Positions 38,085 to 47,293 of a stretch of DNA of 64,000 bases are shown in pieces. Numbering within the stretch: position 1 is the first letter of the stretch; each line of letters begins with the position of its first letter. The stretch is from the NCBI RefSeq assembly GCF_000378045.1, contig NZ_KB899096.1, positions 1 to 64,000 of the forward strand, written 5' to 3'. The notes beneath the pieces were generated by a model that saw only the letters and a list, made by a program, of their open reading frames with translations, was not told the origin of the DNA and made no database searches. Position numbers and translations under genes: made by a program. This DNA comes from Marinobacterium rhizophilum DSM 18822. Lineage in GTDB: Bacteria; Pseudomonadota; Gammaproteobacteria; Pseudomonadales; Balneatricaceae.

Positions 38085-38750
38085 ATGAGATTTCATATCG
38101 ACGGACCGAACATACCTGACATCCTTTTGGAACGCTGCGACGCTGGTCGTGTGGTTTTCCTTTGCGGAGCCGGTGTTTCATTGCCCTCGGGCATGCCAGA
38201 CTTCATTGGCCTCACCCAATATGTAATCGAATTCTTCGACCCTCCCGAGAACTCCGAAATCATGTCTGCTTTCCAGCCCTGGCTGGATGACCCAACGGGT
38301 GCAAATATGCCATTGGATCAGATCTTTAACCTGCTCCACCAAGAGTACGGAAAGGACGAAGTCAACGCACTGGTCACTGAACGGCTGGACGCTTCCACTA
38401 AAGCCGATCAAGCCGGCCGAGAACACGCTTTGGTCAAACGTATCTCCTCGAACCAGAGCGGCGTACCTCAGATCGTTACAACAAATTTCGACCGACTATT
38501 TGAGGCTGGAGCTCACTCTGGCGAGATGATCTTTCACGTTCCACCGTCATTTCCTGATCTCACCTTTGGAACAACGATCGAGGGCATCACTTACCTGCAC
38601 GGTCACTACGCCAGCGCCTTGGAAGCTCAGAGAGACGCCAGCTTTTATCTGATGCAGCGCTACAACTGGAAGCGTCCTCATCAGTACAACAAGGGGTTGC
38701 CTCCGGCCAAGGCCGAAGAGCAACTTAATCTACTATCCGGAATTAGTTGA
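38085..38750 (+). pseudogene. SIR2-domain gene fused to an IS transposase 3' end
   Basis: The first ~190 residues are a SIR2-like NAD-binding domain: VVFLCGAGVSLPSGMPDF, then TTNFDRLFEAG and YLHGHYAS, which match the GAGxSxxSGxPDF, TxNxD and LHG motifs. SIR2-like proteins of this size start many NAD-depleting antiphage systems. The last ~29 residues (from about 38661) read YNWKRPHQYNKGL and end LLSGIS, the C-terminus of an IS3-type integrase-core transposase. The junction lies near 38643-38660. The SIR2 protein has lost its C-terminal half, so this is a chimera, probably inactive. Start set at 38085. Confidence 0.75.
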
Positions 38751-39007
38751 CCACTACATGTGTGTGATGACCGCACTGACTCACTGGAATGTCAGGTATC
38801 AACACCCAAGAAACTTAAGGGGAATTAAGTCTTCAAGTGTTCATATTCTCCTATAATGAATATTGATATTTGAAGCCAAAGCCTACAGGTATTCCCTCAT
38901 TCATTGTCAGCCTCAATGAATGATTGCTAGGCCTAATCTCCCGAACTAAGCTGGATCGTCACCCCTGACCGAAGGATCGAGCCAGGACGTTAAGGGAGGA
39001 GCCAACA
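38751..39007. other. Short gap with IS-end sequence and FG-GAP gene promoter
   Basis: The sequence right after 38750 (TGACCACTACA near the stop codon) may be the terminal inverted repeat of the IS whose transposase tail fused to the SIR2 gene. The matching other end was not found. GGGAGGAG at about 38994-39001 is the ribosome-binding site of the next gene. Confidence 0.35.
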
Positions 39008-40498
39008 ATGCTCAAACTGCCTAAGGTCTGTTCTAACGACGCCATCCATGTCCATCCACTCCGTGTCCGGAAAAGTACCGCCTTGGTTGCGAAAGGTATC
39101 AGTTGCTTTTTGTTTTTGGGCCTCACCTTCGCCCACCCCTCTGTAGGCGCGCCTCCAAGTGCACTCTCATCACGCACGGAAGCGGTGTGTGATGTGGATC
39201 AAGGTACCAGCCGATATGGTCTCTGTAATGCCTATTGTGAGGCCTTGGACTGCGACAGCGAGGCACCCACTGCTTCCGCAAAGGCATGTGATCGGATATT
39301 GAGCAGTTACACCCGCAAGAGCAAAGGACTTGCCCCACCCTGCGTTGATACCTGCGATGTGACGCCCACGACGGACCCTCGCCCCATTACCATTGCCGAC
39401 TTCAATCGGGATAGCATTCTGGATATTGCTGCGCTTCACGTGTGGGGAGGATGCAATCCGAGGGCGCGGAGGTGTCAGTGGTCTGACGTCGTGTCGGTAC
39501 TGATTGGCATAGGTGATGGTACCTTCCATGAGCGGGTGAATTACGCTGTAGGGGAGCGGCCAGAAACCTTGGCACACGGTGACGTTAACAACGACGGTGC
39601 AGCGGATCTGGTTGTTGCGAACAGCCGATCAGATGATATCTCCTTATTATTGGGGAATGGGGATGGAACGTTTCAGCCTCAGACAGCCCTCCCGGCCTTC
39701 CCGGGGTTATCAACTGCAACCTTAGCCGACACAAATAACGATGGATACTTGGACGTCATCTTTGTTGGCCGTCTGGACAATATATCGCGTGCCTGCATGC
39801 TGCCGGGCGATGGAAGCGGCATCTTTAGCACCATACAATGCTTTAAAATACCATCGGACCCCAACATTTTTACGGGCATCCCGGCCCTCTTTGCTATCGC
39901 AGACGTGAATCATGATGACTTCTTGGACGTCATTGCCGGGAATGGCGTGGGCTTCGCAATGTCTGCTTACCTAGGGAATGGAGATGGCACCCTCCAAGCG
40001 CCACAGTCATTCCCGATTTTTGGCGTTCCCCATTCAATTGCACTCGATGATCTGAATAATGACTGCAATTATGACATTGTTGTTGGTGAAGGATCTTTCC
40101 GTCATTTCTCAGCCTTGCTGGGTAACGGAGATGGCACCTTTATACCCAACGTTGAGTCGTTTCCTGCTATCGTGCAGCCACAGTCAATCGTGACGGCACC
40201 AATCGATGCAGACGATGCAGTAGATCTGGTACTGATCAGCAAGACAGACTGGCGACATCCTCGGTTTCAGGTCAGGCTTGGTGACGGTGAAACCTTTTTG
40301 TTCAATCAACCATTCTCACTACTGACAGAAATCAGTAACGTCCCGAAGGCAGTTGCCGCCGCTGACCTCAATGGTGATGGATTGATGGATGTGGTGACGG
40401 TGAACTCGTCGGACCTGGATCCTGATAACGTCTCGGTGTTCCTGGGTAACGGTGATGGGACCTTTCAACCCGAGCGGACGTTCGTCATTGGGGACTAG
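39008..40498 (+). CDS. Secreted FG-GAP/VCBS-repeat protein
   Basis: 496-residue exported protein. The N-terminal stretch has a late hydrophobic core (about residues 29-45, ISCFLFLGLTFAHPSVG), then a Cys-rich segment (residues 55-125, at least eight Cys). Six or seven FG-GAP-like repeats follow, with Ca-binding-type DxNxDGxxD loops, e.g. ADFNRDSILDIA, GDVNNDGAADLVV, ADLNGDGLMDVV, and LLGNGDGTF blades. It probably folds as a beta-propeller like integrin-alpha domains. Partner unknown. GGGAGGAG lies upstream of the ATG. Confidence 0.85.
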   Translation: MLKLPKVCSNDAIHVHPLRVRKSTALVAKGISCFLFLGLTFAHPSVGAPPSALSSRTEAVCDVDQGTSRYGLCNAYCEALDCDSEAPTASAKACDRILSSYTRKSKGLAPPCVDTCDVTPTTDPRPITIADFNRDSILDIAALHVWGGCNPRARRCQWSDVVSVLIGIGDGTFHERVNYAVGERPETLAHGDVNNDGAADLVVANSRSDDISLLLGNGDGTFQPQTALPAFPGLSTATLADTNNDGYLDVIFVGRLDNISRACMLPGDGSGIFSTIQCFKIPSDPNIFTGIPALFAIADVNHDDFLDVIAGNGVGFAMSAYLGNGDGTLQAPQSFPIFGVPHSIALDDLNNDCNYDIVVGEGSFRHFSALLGNGDGTFIPNVESFPAIVQPQSIVTAPIDADDAVDLVLISKTDWRHPRFQVRLGDGETFLFNQPFSLLTEISNVPKAVAAADLNGDGLMDVVTVNSSDLDPDNVSVFLGNGDGTFQPERTFVIGD

Positions 40499-40665
40499 GC
40501 AAAAAATTTATCGGATCTCGTCGACAGCCCGTTTCATCGAAGCGCACTGTTTCTGAAGCCTTTCGAGCAAATCCCCATAGCCTTTCGCCTTATCTCCTTA
40601 TCTCCTGACCTGCTCCCCACTTTCTAATCCATCAGCGACTTAGTAATGTTCATTACCAAAGAAGG

Positions 40666-40938
40666 ATGATGAACATGAAGAAACGATTCACCGAAGAGCA
40701 GATCATTACCATCATCAAGGAAGCCGAAGCAGGCTTGCCGGTGAAGGAGCTCTGCCGAAAACATGGCATCTCGGACGCCACCTTCTACACCTGGCGCAAG
40801 AAGTATGGCGGCATGGAAGTGTCAGAAGCCCGACGGCTGAAGGCGCTGGAAGAGGAGAATGCCAGGCTGAAGAAGCTACTGGCGGAAGCGATGCTCGATA
40901 CTGAGGCGCTAAAGGCGGCTTTGAACCGAAAGTACTGA
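40666..40938 (+). CDS. IS3-family transposase OrfA
   Basis: 90-residue OrfA with the HTH of IS3 elements (KELCRKHGISDATFYTWRKKYGG) and a leucine-zipper-like C-terminus (LKALEEENARLKKLLAEAML). In intact elements it is joined to OrfB by programmed -1 frameshifting near its end. The start may be 40666, 40669 or 40675. Confidence 0.88.
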   Translation: MMNMKKRFTEEQIITIIKEAEAGLPVKELCRKHGISDATFYTWRKKYGGMEVSEARRLKALEEENARLKKLLAEAMLDTEALKAALNRKY

Positions 40939-40961
40939 CCGTCGAGAACAAGCGCGAGGCC

Positions 40962-41802
40962 GTGCGCACTATGCGATCCCAGATCGCGATTTCCGAGCGC
41001 AGGGCCTGTTCACTCGTCGGGTTATGCCGCGCCACACTGCGCTATGCACCTCAGTGTTCAGTCGAGGATGCCGAGTTGACTGAACGTATTCGGGATATTG
41101 CGTTGGAGCGTCGCCGGTTTGGCTATCGGCGAGTCCATCAGCTCTTGCGTCGAGAAGGGATCGAGGTGAACCACAAGAAGGTCTATCGGTTGTATCGGAA
41201 GGCCGGGTTGGCGGTCCGCAAACGGAAGCGCCGCAAAGGAGTCATGCTGGAGCGACAGCCACTGACGCTACCAGCCCAACCACACCTGGTCGATGGATTT
41301 TGTCATGGACTCGCTCGCGAATGGTCGTCGCATTAAATGCCTGACCATCGTCGATGACTTCACGAAGGAGTGCCTGGACATACCGGTGGCACATGGTATT
41401 TCGGGGGAGCAGGTCTGCCGGACACTGGACGCGATAGCGGCGTTCCGGGGCTATCCGAGAGCGATCAGGACCGATCAAGGGCCTGAATTCACCGGCAAGG
41501 CACTCGATCAATGGGCCTATGAGCACTGGGTAGAGCTGAAGCTGATACAGCCCGGCAAGCCGATGCAGAACGGCTACATCGAGAGCTTCAATGGCAAGTT
41601 CCGCGATGAATGCCTGAATGAGCACTGGTTCAAGGACCTGGCCCATACCCGGCAACTGATCAGTGACTGGCGGGTCGATTACAATGAACAGCGACCACAC
41701 TCATCACTGGATTATAAGACTCCATTGGAGTTCGCATCGATGTTTCGGGTGCAAGCCACAGAATCAACAAACAACGACATTACTAGAAAGCAGTTGGATT
41801 AA
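40962..41802 (+). pseudogene. IS3-family transposase OrfB, frameshifted
   Basis: The first frame gives the OrfB N-terminus (IAISERRACSLVGLCRATLR, RRRFGYRRVHQLLRREGIEV) up to about 41275. The frame then shifts by +1. The DDE integrase core continues as HTWSMDFVMDSLANGRRIKC (first Asp), RTDQGPEFTGKAL (second Asp) and MQNGYIESFNGKFRDECLNE (Glu). A single-base change near 41270-41277 breaks the gene, so the element is probably immobile by itself. Confidence 0.85.
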
Positions 41803-41819
41803 ATTTCGGGGGCAGGTCA

Positions 41820-42130
41820 GCGGGGGGTAATCCTAATTCACTAGAGCAAGCCCGAGAGCAACCGATATGTAAAGTTCCCGTATTACGGCGTTAAGTGTCT
41901 TTTACACTTCGCCATCAATCGCTGTGATGGCATGCCTAATAAGTGATTGATTATCAATAACAAAAAATAATTGGCGCTAAATTAGCTTGTTTTCCTAATG
42001 AGATCATTATTTTTAGACAGCTATTTTTAGGCCAAAAAAAGTGATCCAGTGGATCGCTTTCAAACCAATCTGTCTGGCTAAAGCTCGATTTACACTCAAG
42101 ACCAGCAGGTCTGCTAAGGAGGAAAAGTCG
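41820..42130. other. AT-rich gap after the IS element
   Basis: No gene recognised. The region just before 42131 carries GGAGG as a strong ribosome-binding site for the small exported protein. Confidence 0.5.
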
Positions 42131-42433
42131 ATGAAATCTAAAATTATACTAGCCGCACTTTGTCTGGCCCTCGAACAGTCGGCGAGCGCCGCTCCCCCAA
42201 CGTGTCCTTGTTTCCCAGACGACGACCTGACCGGTCAGGTCGTACAGGCACTCGGTGGGCGACTTATCGAAAGGTGTGACCTCTACCCAAATACAGGACA
42301 AGGGAGGATTAGCGGCGACATCACTGCTTGGAATGAGAGCACAGGAACGGTATCTCACGTTGTTGATCACGAGGTTCAGCAGATTAATCCATTTATCCGC
42401 TTCCAGTTATTCTGCCCGCTTTCCAGTAGCTGA
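42131..42433 (+). CDS. Small exported protein of unknown function
   Basis: 100-residue protein with a signal peptide (KSKIILAALCLALEQSASAA, cleavage near residue 22) and a mature part of about 78 residues with several Cys. The start at 42131 has AAGGAGG at a good distance; the open frame reaches 42041. The C-terminus (PFIRFQLFCPLSSS) may be truncated. No family recognised. Confidence 0.55.
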   Translation: MKSKIILAALCLALEQSASAAPPTCPCFPDDDLTGQVVQALGGRLIERCDLYPNTGQGRISGDITAWNESTGTVSHVVDHEVQQINPFIRFQLFCPLSSS

Positions 42434-42754
42434 TTGACCATCGCCAGCGTGGTCTCGAATGAGCCGCAGCTCTGAGCTCTCTTGGTTCGTAGACGGACGG
42501 TCGAGAACGTTGATTCGACTGGTAATCCCAAAGGGCCTGCCGACGGCCATTTTCAGCATCGCGACCAGTTCCTGACATCTGGCAGGTCGACAGAGTCCCA
42601 ACGGGCCTTTCGCACCTCTGCGTCCGCCAGTGTCGGCCCAACACCGAATGGTGACGGCACCGAGTCCTCGCCTTCCCTAACCCGCAGCGGCATTCGCACC
42701 AACGACCTTGCAGCCACGTCAGGAAGCCACGCGCCAGCATGCCTGCCCCCGGTG
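42434..42754. other. Degenerate stretch without a supported gene
   Basis: GC-rich sequence with open frames on both strands, none matching a family I know. The minus strand at 42407-42601 has a protein-like passage (ELVAMLKMAVGRPF), which may be a gene fragment. Confidence 0.35.
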
Positions 42755-43051
42755 TCAGGCTAGACCAGTACGTATCGACGGGGTGTGTTCGTTCAAGTGC
42801 AATCGGATATGGGCGATCCCCATGCCCCGGACGAGTTCGGCGGCGCGGCGCAGGTCGCGAAAGGTGCGCACCCCGCCCCGCTTCTTCTCAATGCGGTAAT
42901 CCGCATCAGCGCTCCGGGCGACGATATGGAAGTCTCCACCACTGTCTTCGACGAGGTACACGGTTTGGATCGCGCCGGCCTCAGCCAGTGCGGCGAGGAC
43001 GGACTCCGAGACCAATGTGGTCGGTAACGGCTTTTTCAGTATGATGGGCAA
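42755..43051 (-). CDS. ParC-like/plasmid-partition-associated small protein
   Basis: 98-residue protein whose layout recalls ParC-type partition-associated proteins of plasmids and integrative elements: ILKKPLPTTLVSESVLAALAEAGAI, then YLVEDSGGDFHIVA, RTFRDLRRAAELVRGMGIAHIRLHL. No signal peptide or membrane segment. No ParA/ParB is nearby, so it is an orphan, suggesting plasmid- or ICE-derived DNA. Family assignment is tentative. Confidence 0.55.
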   Translation of the reverse strand: MPIILKKPLPTTLVSESVLAALAEAGAIQTVYLVEDSGGDFHIVARSADADYRIEKKRGGVRTFRDLRRAAELVRGMGIAHIRLHLNEHTPSIRTGLA

Positions 43052-43135
43052 CCAGCTTGATCAACCTGGGCAGTCTAGTTCAATAGTCTGTCCCCCACCC
43101 CGGACAGGCCGGGCCTGTGAGTTTAACACAACACC

Positions 43136-43176
43136 AATTATGTTGGCTTACATAAATTATGCTCGCGAACATAATT
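43136..43176. repeat. Tandem TTATG-N8-CATAA dyads
   Basis: Two adjacent 18-bp units, TTATGTTGGCTTACATAA (43138-43155) and TTATGCTCGCGAACATAA (43157-43174), separated by one A and flanked by AA and TT. Each has 5-bp arms around an 8-bp spacer, the geometry of a tyrosine-recombinase core site. Could be an attachment site or an operator; the protein that binds it is unknown. Confidence 0.6.
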
Positions 43177-43402
43177 GTGCATAAATCGTATGAAGTAAGT
43201 ATTGGGCTCATGCGCTTTGGCATTTTTATCGGATGAACTCTAATAATAGCTGGCACTAAAACAGGGAGGTTTACATTAGGTTTACGCCTGACGCATCTCT
43301 GACAGTCCTCTAACCAATACAGCGACAAGTATTAGGCGGAAGCAGGACATAGCGCTACGCTGGTACTACAAATCGGCAGCTCGAATACCGGAAACATTTT
43401 CT

Positions 43403-43687
43403 ATGATTCCAATCACCCAAATTGTTAATAAGGCGATTGAGTTAACTGCTCAGGGAGAGTCTTATAAACCAGAGGGAACGAAAATGAGGGCGCAATCCTT
43501 TGAGAAAGGCGATATCAGCATCATCTATACGACACCATTTTCGAACTGCGAACCTTATATTGGCGAAAAATACTACATGGTTGCTATTAGGTACCAGAAC
43601 AAAAAGGTTTTCACCGTCTTATATAGAAACATACACGAGCTAGCGTTAAAAAGAAAACGTGAAGCGCACTGGATTGACGCACTTTAA
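43403..43687 (+). CDS. Hypothetical small protein
   Basis: 94-residue basic protein without signal or membrane segment and without a recognised domain (QIVNKAIELTAQGESYKPEG at the start, ELALKRKREAHWIDAL at the end). The composition is AT-rich compared with the core genome. The ribosome-binding site is weak. It probably is a gene, but evidence is thin. Confidence 0.45.
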   Translation: MIPITQIVNKAIELTAQGESYKPEGTKMRAQSFEKGDISIIYTTPFSNCEPYIGEKYYMVAIRYQNKKVFTVLYRNIHELALKRKREAHWIDAL

Positions 43688-43845
43688 GCTGCTTATTGTT
43701 ATTTTGAATAATTCATACACTTAATATAAAAATCGAAAACAAAGCCATGTATTCAATCTATGTGGTTCTTTTTATTTTGGCGCCATCGTGTGTACAATCG
43801 GAGTTAACAACATACCTCATGCTGAATTTTAGATAAAATAGAAAT
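43688..43845. other. AT-rich convergent gap
   Basis: No recognised feature. It separates the 94-residue protein gene (+) from the membrane protein gene (-). Confidence 0.4.
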
Positions 43846-44787
43846 CTAACAATCATTATAAACATCCCAAATCCAATGGAGCACATAACGTTTATTCGCC
43901 TCGCCTTCAAAATTTTCACAACTTAGCTTAGGGTTATTTCCTAGCTTAAAATCACATCCTTGGAAATAGTTGTTATCATCGTCATACTTGTCATTAACCA
44001 TTAGTACCTCTTTGGAGTCTGGTAGAATTACTTCTGTAACTATTTTTTTTATAGGAAGGGATGAGATAAATCCGACCCCATAGTTATCTTCTTTATTATT
44101 TAAAATCGGACTGTACTTATATATTACCTGTAATTCTTTTCCATTAACAGGTATGTCTACTGTTTTTTGCTCTATTTGTGGCCATACACGCTTTGCAGGA
44201 GTTATTGGATTTATTGTTTCACCATCTTTTAAATAACTAATATCTAATTTATATTCACCTGTGTTTTTTGTTGTACCTGCCTGCGCCCTGTATATTTTAA
44301 TAGCTTCACTAAATGTAAGGTCGTCTGTTACTTTGTAAACTAATTTCTTATTACCATCGACGCATCCTGATCCTCTGAAGTCAGACGTCCTCTTAATATC
44401 AACTGATGTTATATCCGGATTTGGATTGTGACCACACTCTAACACCTCTAGTTCTATAAAATTTACCCAATTGCAAGGCCATGACCATGCGAAAGCAGAA
44501 ATAGTAAACCCTAGAAAAATGACAAAGAAAACCGTGATTGACCATATCAATGTCGCTGCTGGTTTAGTAGCTATTGTTGCCGAGCCCAACGCCACCATTG
44601 TTATGAATATTAAAACGAGTCCGATGATGGTAACAGCGACTATAATTATCGTCGCCTTACCTTCCCCCAAAATACTCGTGATGATAGCTGCTGTGGCTGC
44701 AACACCTAGCAGGCCCCATGCATATCTCAATTGAGGCAATCTATCTGTAGCTTCCTTCAAAATATAAACTAATTTTTCCATTTTCAT
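43846..44787 (-). CDS. Membrane protein with C-terminal soluble domain
   Basis: 313 residues. Three hydrophobic segments lie at the N-terminus (about 22-42 YAWGLLGVAATAAIITSIL, 45-68 and 78-103). A Cys-containing soluble region of about 210 residues follows, with ECGHNPNP, VDIPVNGKELQVIYKY and HWIWDVYNDC. No family recognised. The three-helix-plus-sensor layout is seen in several membrane effectors of defence systems, but nothing here shows that function. The gene is strikingly AT-rich, which argues for transfer. Confidence 0.7.
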   Translation of the reverse strand: MKMEKLVYILKEATDRLPQLRYAWGLLGVAATAAIITSILGEGKATIIIVAVTIIGLVLIFITMVALGSATIATKPAATLIWSITVFFVIFLGFTISAFAWSWPCNWVNFIELEVLECGHNPNPDITSVDIKRTSDFRGSGCVDGNKKLVYKVTDDLTFSEAIKIYRAQAGTTKNTGEYKLDISYLKDGETINPITPAKRVWPQIEQKTVDIPVNGKELQVIYKYSPILNNKEDNYGVGFISSLPIKKIVTEVILPDSKEVLMVNDKYDDDNNYFQGCDFKLGNNPKLSCENFEGEANKRYVLHWIWDVYNDC

Positions 44788-45167
44788 TACCTCAATATCT
44801 ATAAGTAATTGTTATTTAATGTTATCATTGGTTGGGTAATATCGCTGACAAATCGTTTCGAACTTAATAGTAAACTAGTATTCAATATGACAGTCTTTAC
44901 TGAAAGTGATATATCGGATTTAATAAGCTACTAATAAAATTATCTTATGTAGTTTTCCACGCTACTGCCCATATAGCTACAAGCAGCCTAATAACCATAT
45001 TTACTTTCAAAGATATTCTTGTGATTTTGTAAGCGTCTTCAATCAAGGCAACCGCTTTTTGATCCTATTTAATAAAACCGTCATGGGTGGGCGACTTACT
45101 CTTTTAAATCGTTACCCATTGTGACAGTGTAGAAAAATTCCGCCAAGTACTCTCACGACATGTCCTT
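44788..45167. other. AT-rich gap upstream of the membrane protein gene
   Basis: About 380 bases, AT-rich, with no recognised gene. It presumably holds the promoter of the membrane protein gene at 43846-44787. Confidence 0.4.
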
Positions 45168-45524
45168 TTAATACGACGTCAATGTCTGAGTGGCTTTCGT
45201 ACTTTGAGTGATTGTCTGAATATGGGCCCGCAATCCATAGGGCGCTAGCCCCGTACGCCAAGGCCTCTGATCACATTGAGCGCTTCCGGGGATTGCGAAT
45301 CGGTTCGTGATGTCCGTTAATTTGGTCGGCGAATCCTTCCTCGCAGACACCTTTGAAGGCTCCGTCTGTCGCCGTGTCGGCTTCTCGTCGTCAGCGGGCC
45401 AAAAAGTTGGGGAAATGCCGATTTCCAAGGCCACCTGGCGGCAGCTCACGCCCGGCTGGCGGGTCAAGGCAACCGCCTCACGCTTAAACTTGGCGCTGTA
45501 TCTTCTGCGTTTGGTCATTAACAC
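45168..45524 (-). pseudogene. Remnant of an IS3-type transposase OrfA
   Basis: The minus strand begins with MTKRRRYSAKFKREAVALTR and GVSCRQVALEIGI, a typical OrfA HTH. It then leaves frame. In another frame the sequence continues NFLAR-stop-RREADTATDGAFKG, as expected for the OrfA middle. No OrfB follows, so only a fragment remains. Confidence 0.7.
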
Positions 45525-46079
45525 TCCTTTGGCACATTGTGCCTCTTTTCAGAAGTGTCCGCAGTAACGGGGTAGAACCCAGACGCTGCCATCCGAGGAA
45601 ACGGCCACACCGGTTAAATCGCTGGGTGACGCTACCTGTTTGCATTGCTCCGCGAATGGGACGGTCAGGAACCAGAGTGCACCGTCGCTCCCTACGAATC
45701 AAATTGGCTCAAGCCTACCATCTAATGGATGTTGATCGCAGCACGGCTGTACCGACGTCTTTTGCACGTGCGGTATCCAGATACCTAGTCGTCTCCAGTC
45801 ATGTATCATTTTTCCCCCTCTGCAGTGAAGACATGCTACATGCCTAATGGAGTACACGCTTTTGTTCAGATGTAGGCACTCGCATTCAAATTTACCAGTA
45901 GTTCGCATGTCTCCTACGCCGCGTTAATATATTTGCAAGCGGGGTTAATATCTTGGCTTAATCCGGTTTACTCCTTCAGGTCAGGTGCGTCGGATTATCC
46001 CGATCCAAGGAAGGAATTATTCCCACTTTTACGACGCTTAATGTGTCTGTTCTCATCGAGTTGATGCATCTTCCCCAGT
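45525..46079. other. Degenerate gap between IS remnant and amidase gene
   Basis: About 550 bases with no supported gene. Part near 45540-45720 probably derives from the same IS as the OrfA remnant. Downstream of the amidase gene no strong terminator was seen. Confidence 0.4.
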
Positions 46080-46793
46080 TCATGTATTTGGAGTATCTGG
46101 AGTATCTGGAGTATCTGGAGTATCTGGAGTATCTGGAGTATCTGGAGTATCTGGAGTATCGCGTGTATCTGTTGTATCGGGCGTAGTAACTAACCCGCGT
46201 TCGTAAGCAATTAAAGATTTCCAGCGTTCAAATCCTTTTACAATGGCTTCGGCTAGTTCCTGCTTATTTTCGACTGCAGCCTTTGCTTCCTCTTTATTGT
46301 CGCCAAAAAACGGCTCGATCAAAATTGATGGAATACCAAATAATTGATTAACATTCCAATAGCCTCGCTCGCCCCGACTCAAAGGACGATTCTTCAAACC
46401 TCGATCTTCTCTTCCTTTGCGTCTAAAAACTCTACATATCTCCTCTTGTACAAAAATGGCAAATTCTTTTTCTAGAACTTGTTTACTATCGTTTTTATCC
46501 GAATATAGCGTTTCAGTACCTTTGACATTTCCATTAAACGCATTGAAATGAAGCTCGCAAACAGCATCTGGCTCCCATTCTGAAACGTTTTTGTAGGCAC
46601 CATCTATACCGACTCCGTCTCTGTGAAATATCTCTACGTTGTGACCTCGCGTGTTTGCGTATTTTTGTATCATGTCTGCTAAGTCATTATTAAATTCATA
46701 CTCACTACTTGATATTGGGTAAACGCCTGCTGCACCAGGTCGGCTTCGTGTATGACCTATTACAAGTGCCAAATGTCCTGCAAGTGGATTCAT
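46080..46793 (-). CDS. N-acetylmuramoyl-L-alanine amidase-like protein with repeat tail
   Basis: 237-residue protein of the Amidase_3 fold. LALVIGHTRSRPGAAG carries the first zinc histidine, ELHFNAFNG the second, and ILIEPFFGDNKEEA the C-terminal catalytic Glu. These enzymes cut the amide between MurNAc and the stem peptide. No signal peptide is seen, so export would need another route, as with phage endolysins. The last ~30 residues are Pro-Asp-Thr repeats made by a 9-bp DNA minisatellite. It is the last gene of a minus-strand group. Confidence 0.85.
   Translation of the reverse strand: MNPLAGHLALVIGHTRSRPGAAGVYPISSSEYEFNNDLADMIQKYANTRGHNVEIFHRDGVGIDGAYKNVSEWEPDAVCELHFNAFNGNVKGTETLYSDKNDSKQVLEKEFAIFVQEEICRVFRRKGREDRGLKNRPLSRGERGYWNVNQLFGIPSILIEPFFGDNKEEAKAAVENKQELAEAIVKGFERWKSLIAYERGLVTTPDTTDTRDTPDTPDTPDTPDTPDTPDTPDTPNT
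46090..46161. repeat. 9-bp minisatellite coding Pro-Asp-Thr
   Basis: Seven perfect head-to-tail copies of GGAGTATCT (46090-46152) and an eighth with one change (46153-46161). Read on the minus strand they give the Asp-Thr-Pro triplet at the C-terminus of the amidase. Copy number is expected to vary by slippage, always in frame. Confidence 0.95.
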
Positions 46794-46846
46794 GATTTAT
46801 TGCCTCACTATTATCAATAGTCAATGCACGCAAAAACAACGTATGC

Positions 46847-47293
46847 TCACTCTGCTTCGCCAGTAGTTAACGACTTAGGTTTTTGCTTATTAGTTTCTGG
46901 AAGCCCCATTTTATGTGCAAAACCGTCGGCCAGTTTTTTTGCCGCGAGACCAGTTGCAAAAAACTTCCCTAAACCCACATCTGCTTGCTTTGCATCTGTG
47001 TTTAACTCGAACTGGCCTAGCACAGACAGTGCATCCTGATGATTCTTTTCAGCTGTTGATTTAACCAACGTGGAGTCTCCATTCGCTTGCACGACAGTAA
47101 CTGGAACAATTGCAAAATCCTTATCTTTGTAACCCAAAGTAAGATCAAGACCTTGATCGGCTGCAGGGCCGCTTATCGAAACGCCTACCGTGTGTGACTG
47201 GCCAAATACAAGAGGCATATTTACTTCGTTTTTTGCGCAGCCACTTGTAAAGCCTAGAACAACTATAGAAACCAAAGGCAATTTAATCTTCAT
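46847..47293 (-). CDS. Lipoprotein, second of a pair
   Basis: 148 residues. A signal peptide with lipobox GFTSGC (Cys at about residue 19) is followed by a soluble domain with HTVGVSISGPAADQGLDLTL and a C-terminal FFATGLAAKKLADGFAHKMG. No family recognised. The start at 47293 follows GAGGAAAATAGAT and overlaps the upstream lipoprotein gene by eleven bases, so translation is coupled. An open frame runs to 47359. Confidence 0.7.
   Translation of the reverse strand: MKIKLPLVSIVVLGFTSGCAKNEVNMPLVFGQSHTVGVSISGPAADQGLDLTLGYKDKDFAIVPVTVVQANGDSTLVKSTAEKNHQDALSVLGQFELNTDAKQADVGLGKFFATGLAAKKLADGFAHKMGLPETNKQKPKSLTTGEAE

Larger units (their letters stand above)
40606..41819 (+). mobile_element. IS3-family element (IS407-like), degenerate
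   Basis: 1214-bp insertion sequence. The left end is TGACCTGCTCCCC (40606-40618); the right end read inward is TGACCTGCCCCCG (41807-41819). It encodes OrfA (40666-40938) and a frameshifted OrfB (40962-41802). No duplicated target is visible (CTCC on the left, GCGG on the right), so it may have been rearranged after insertion. Size and ends fit the IS407 group. Confidence 0.8.
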
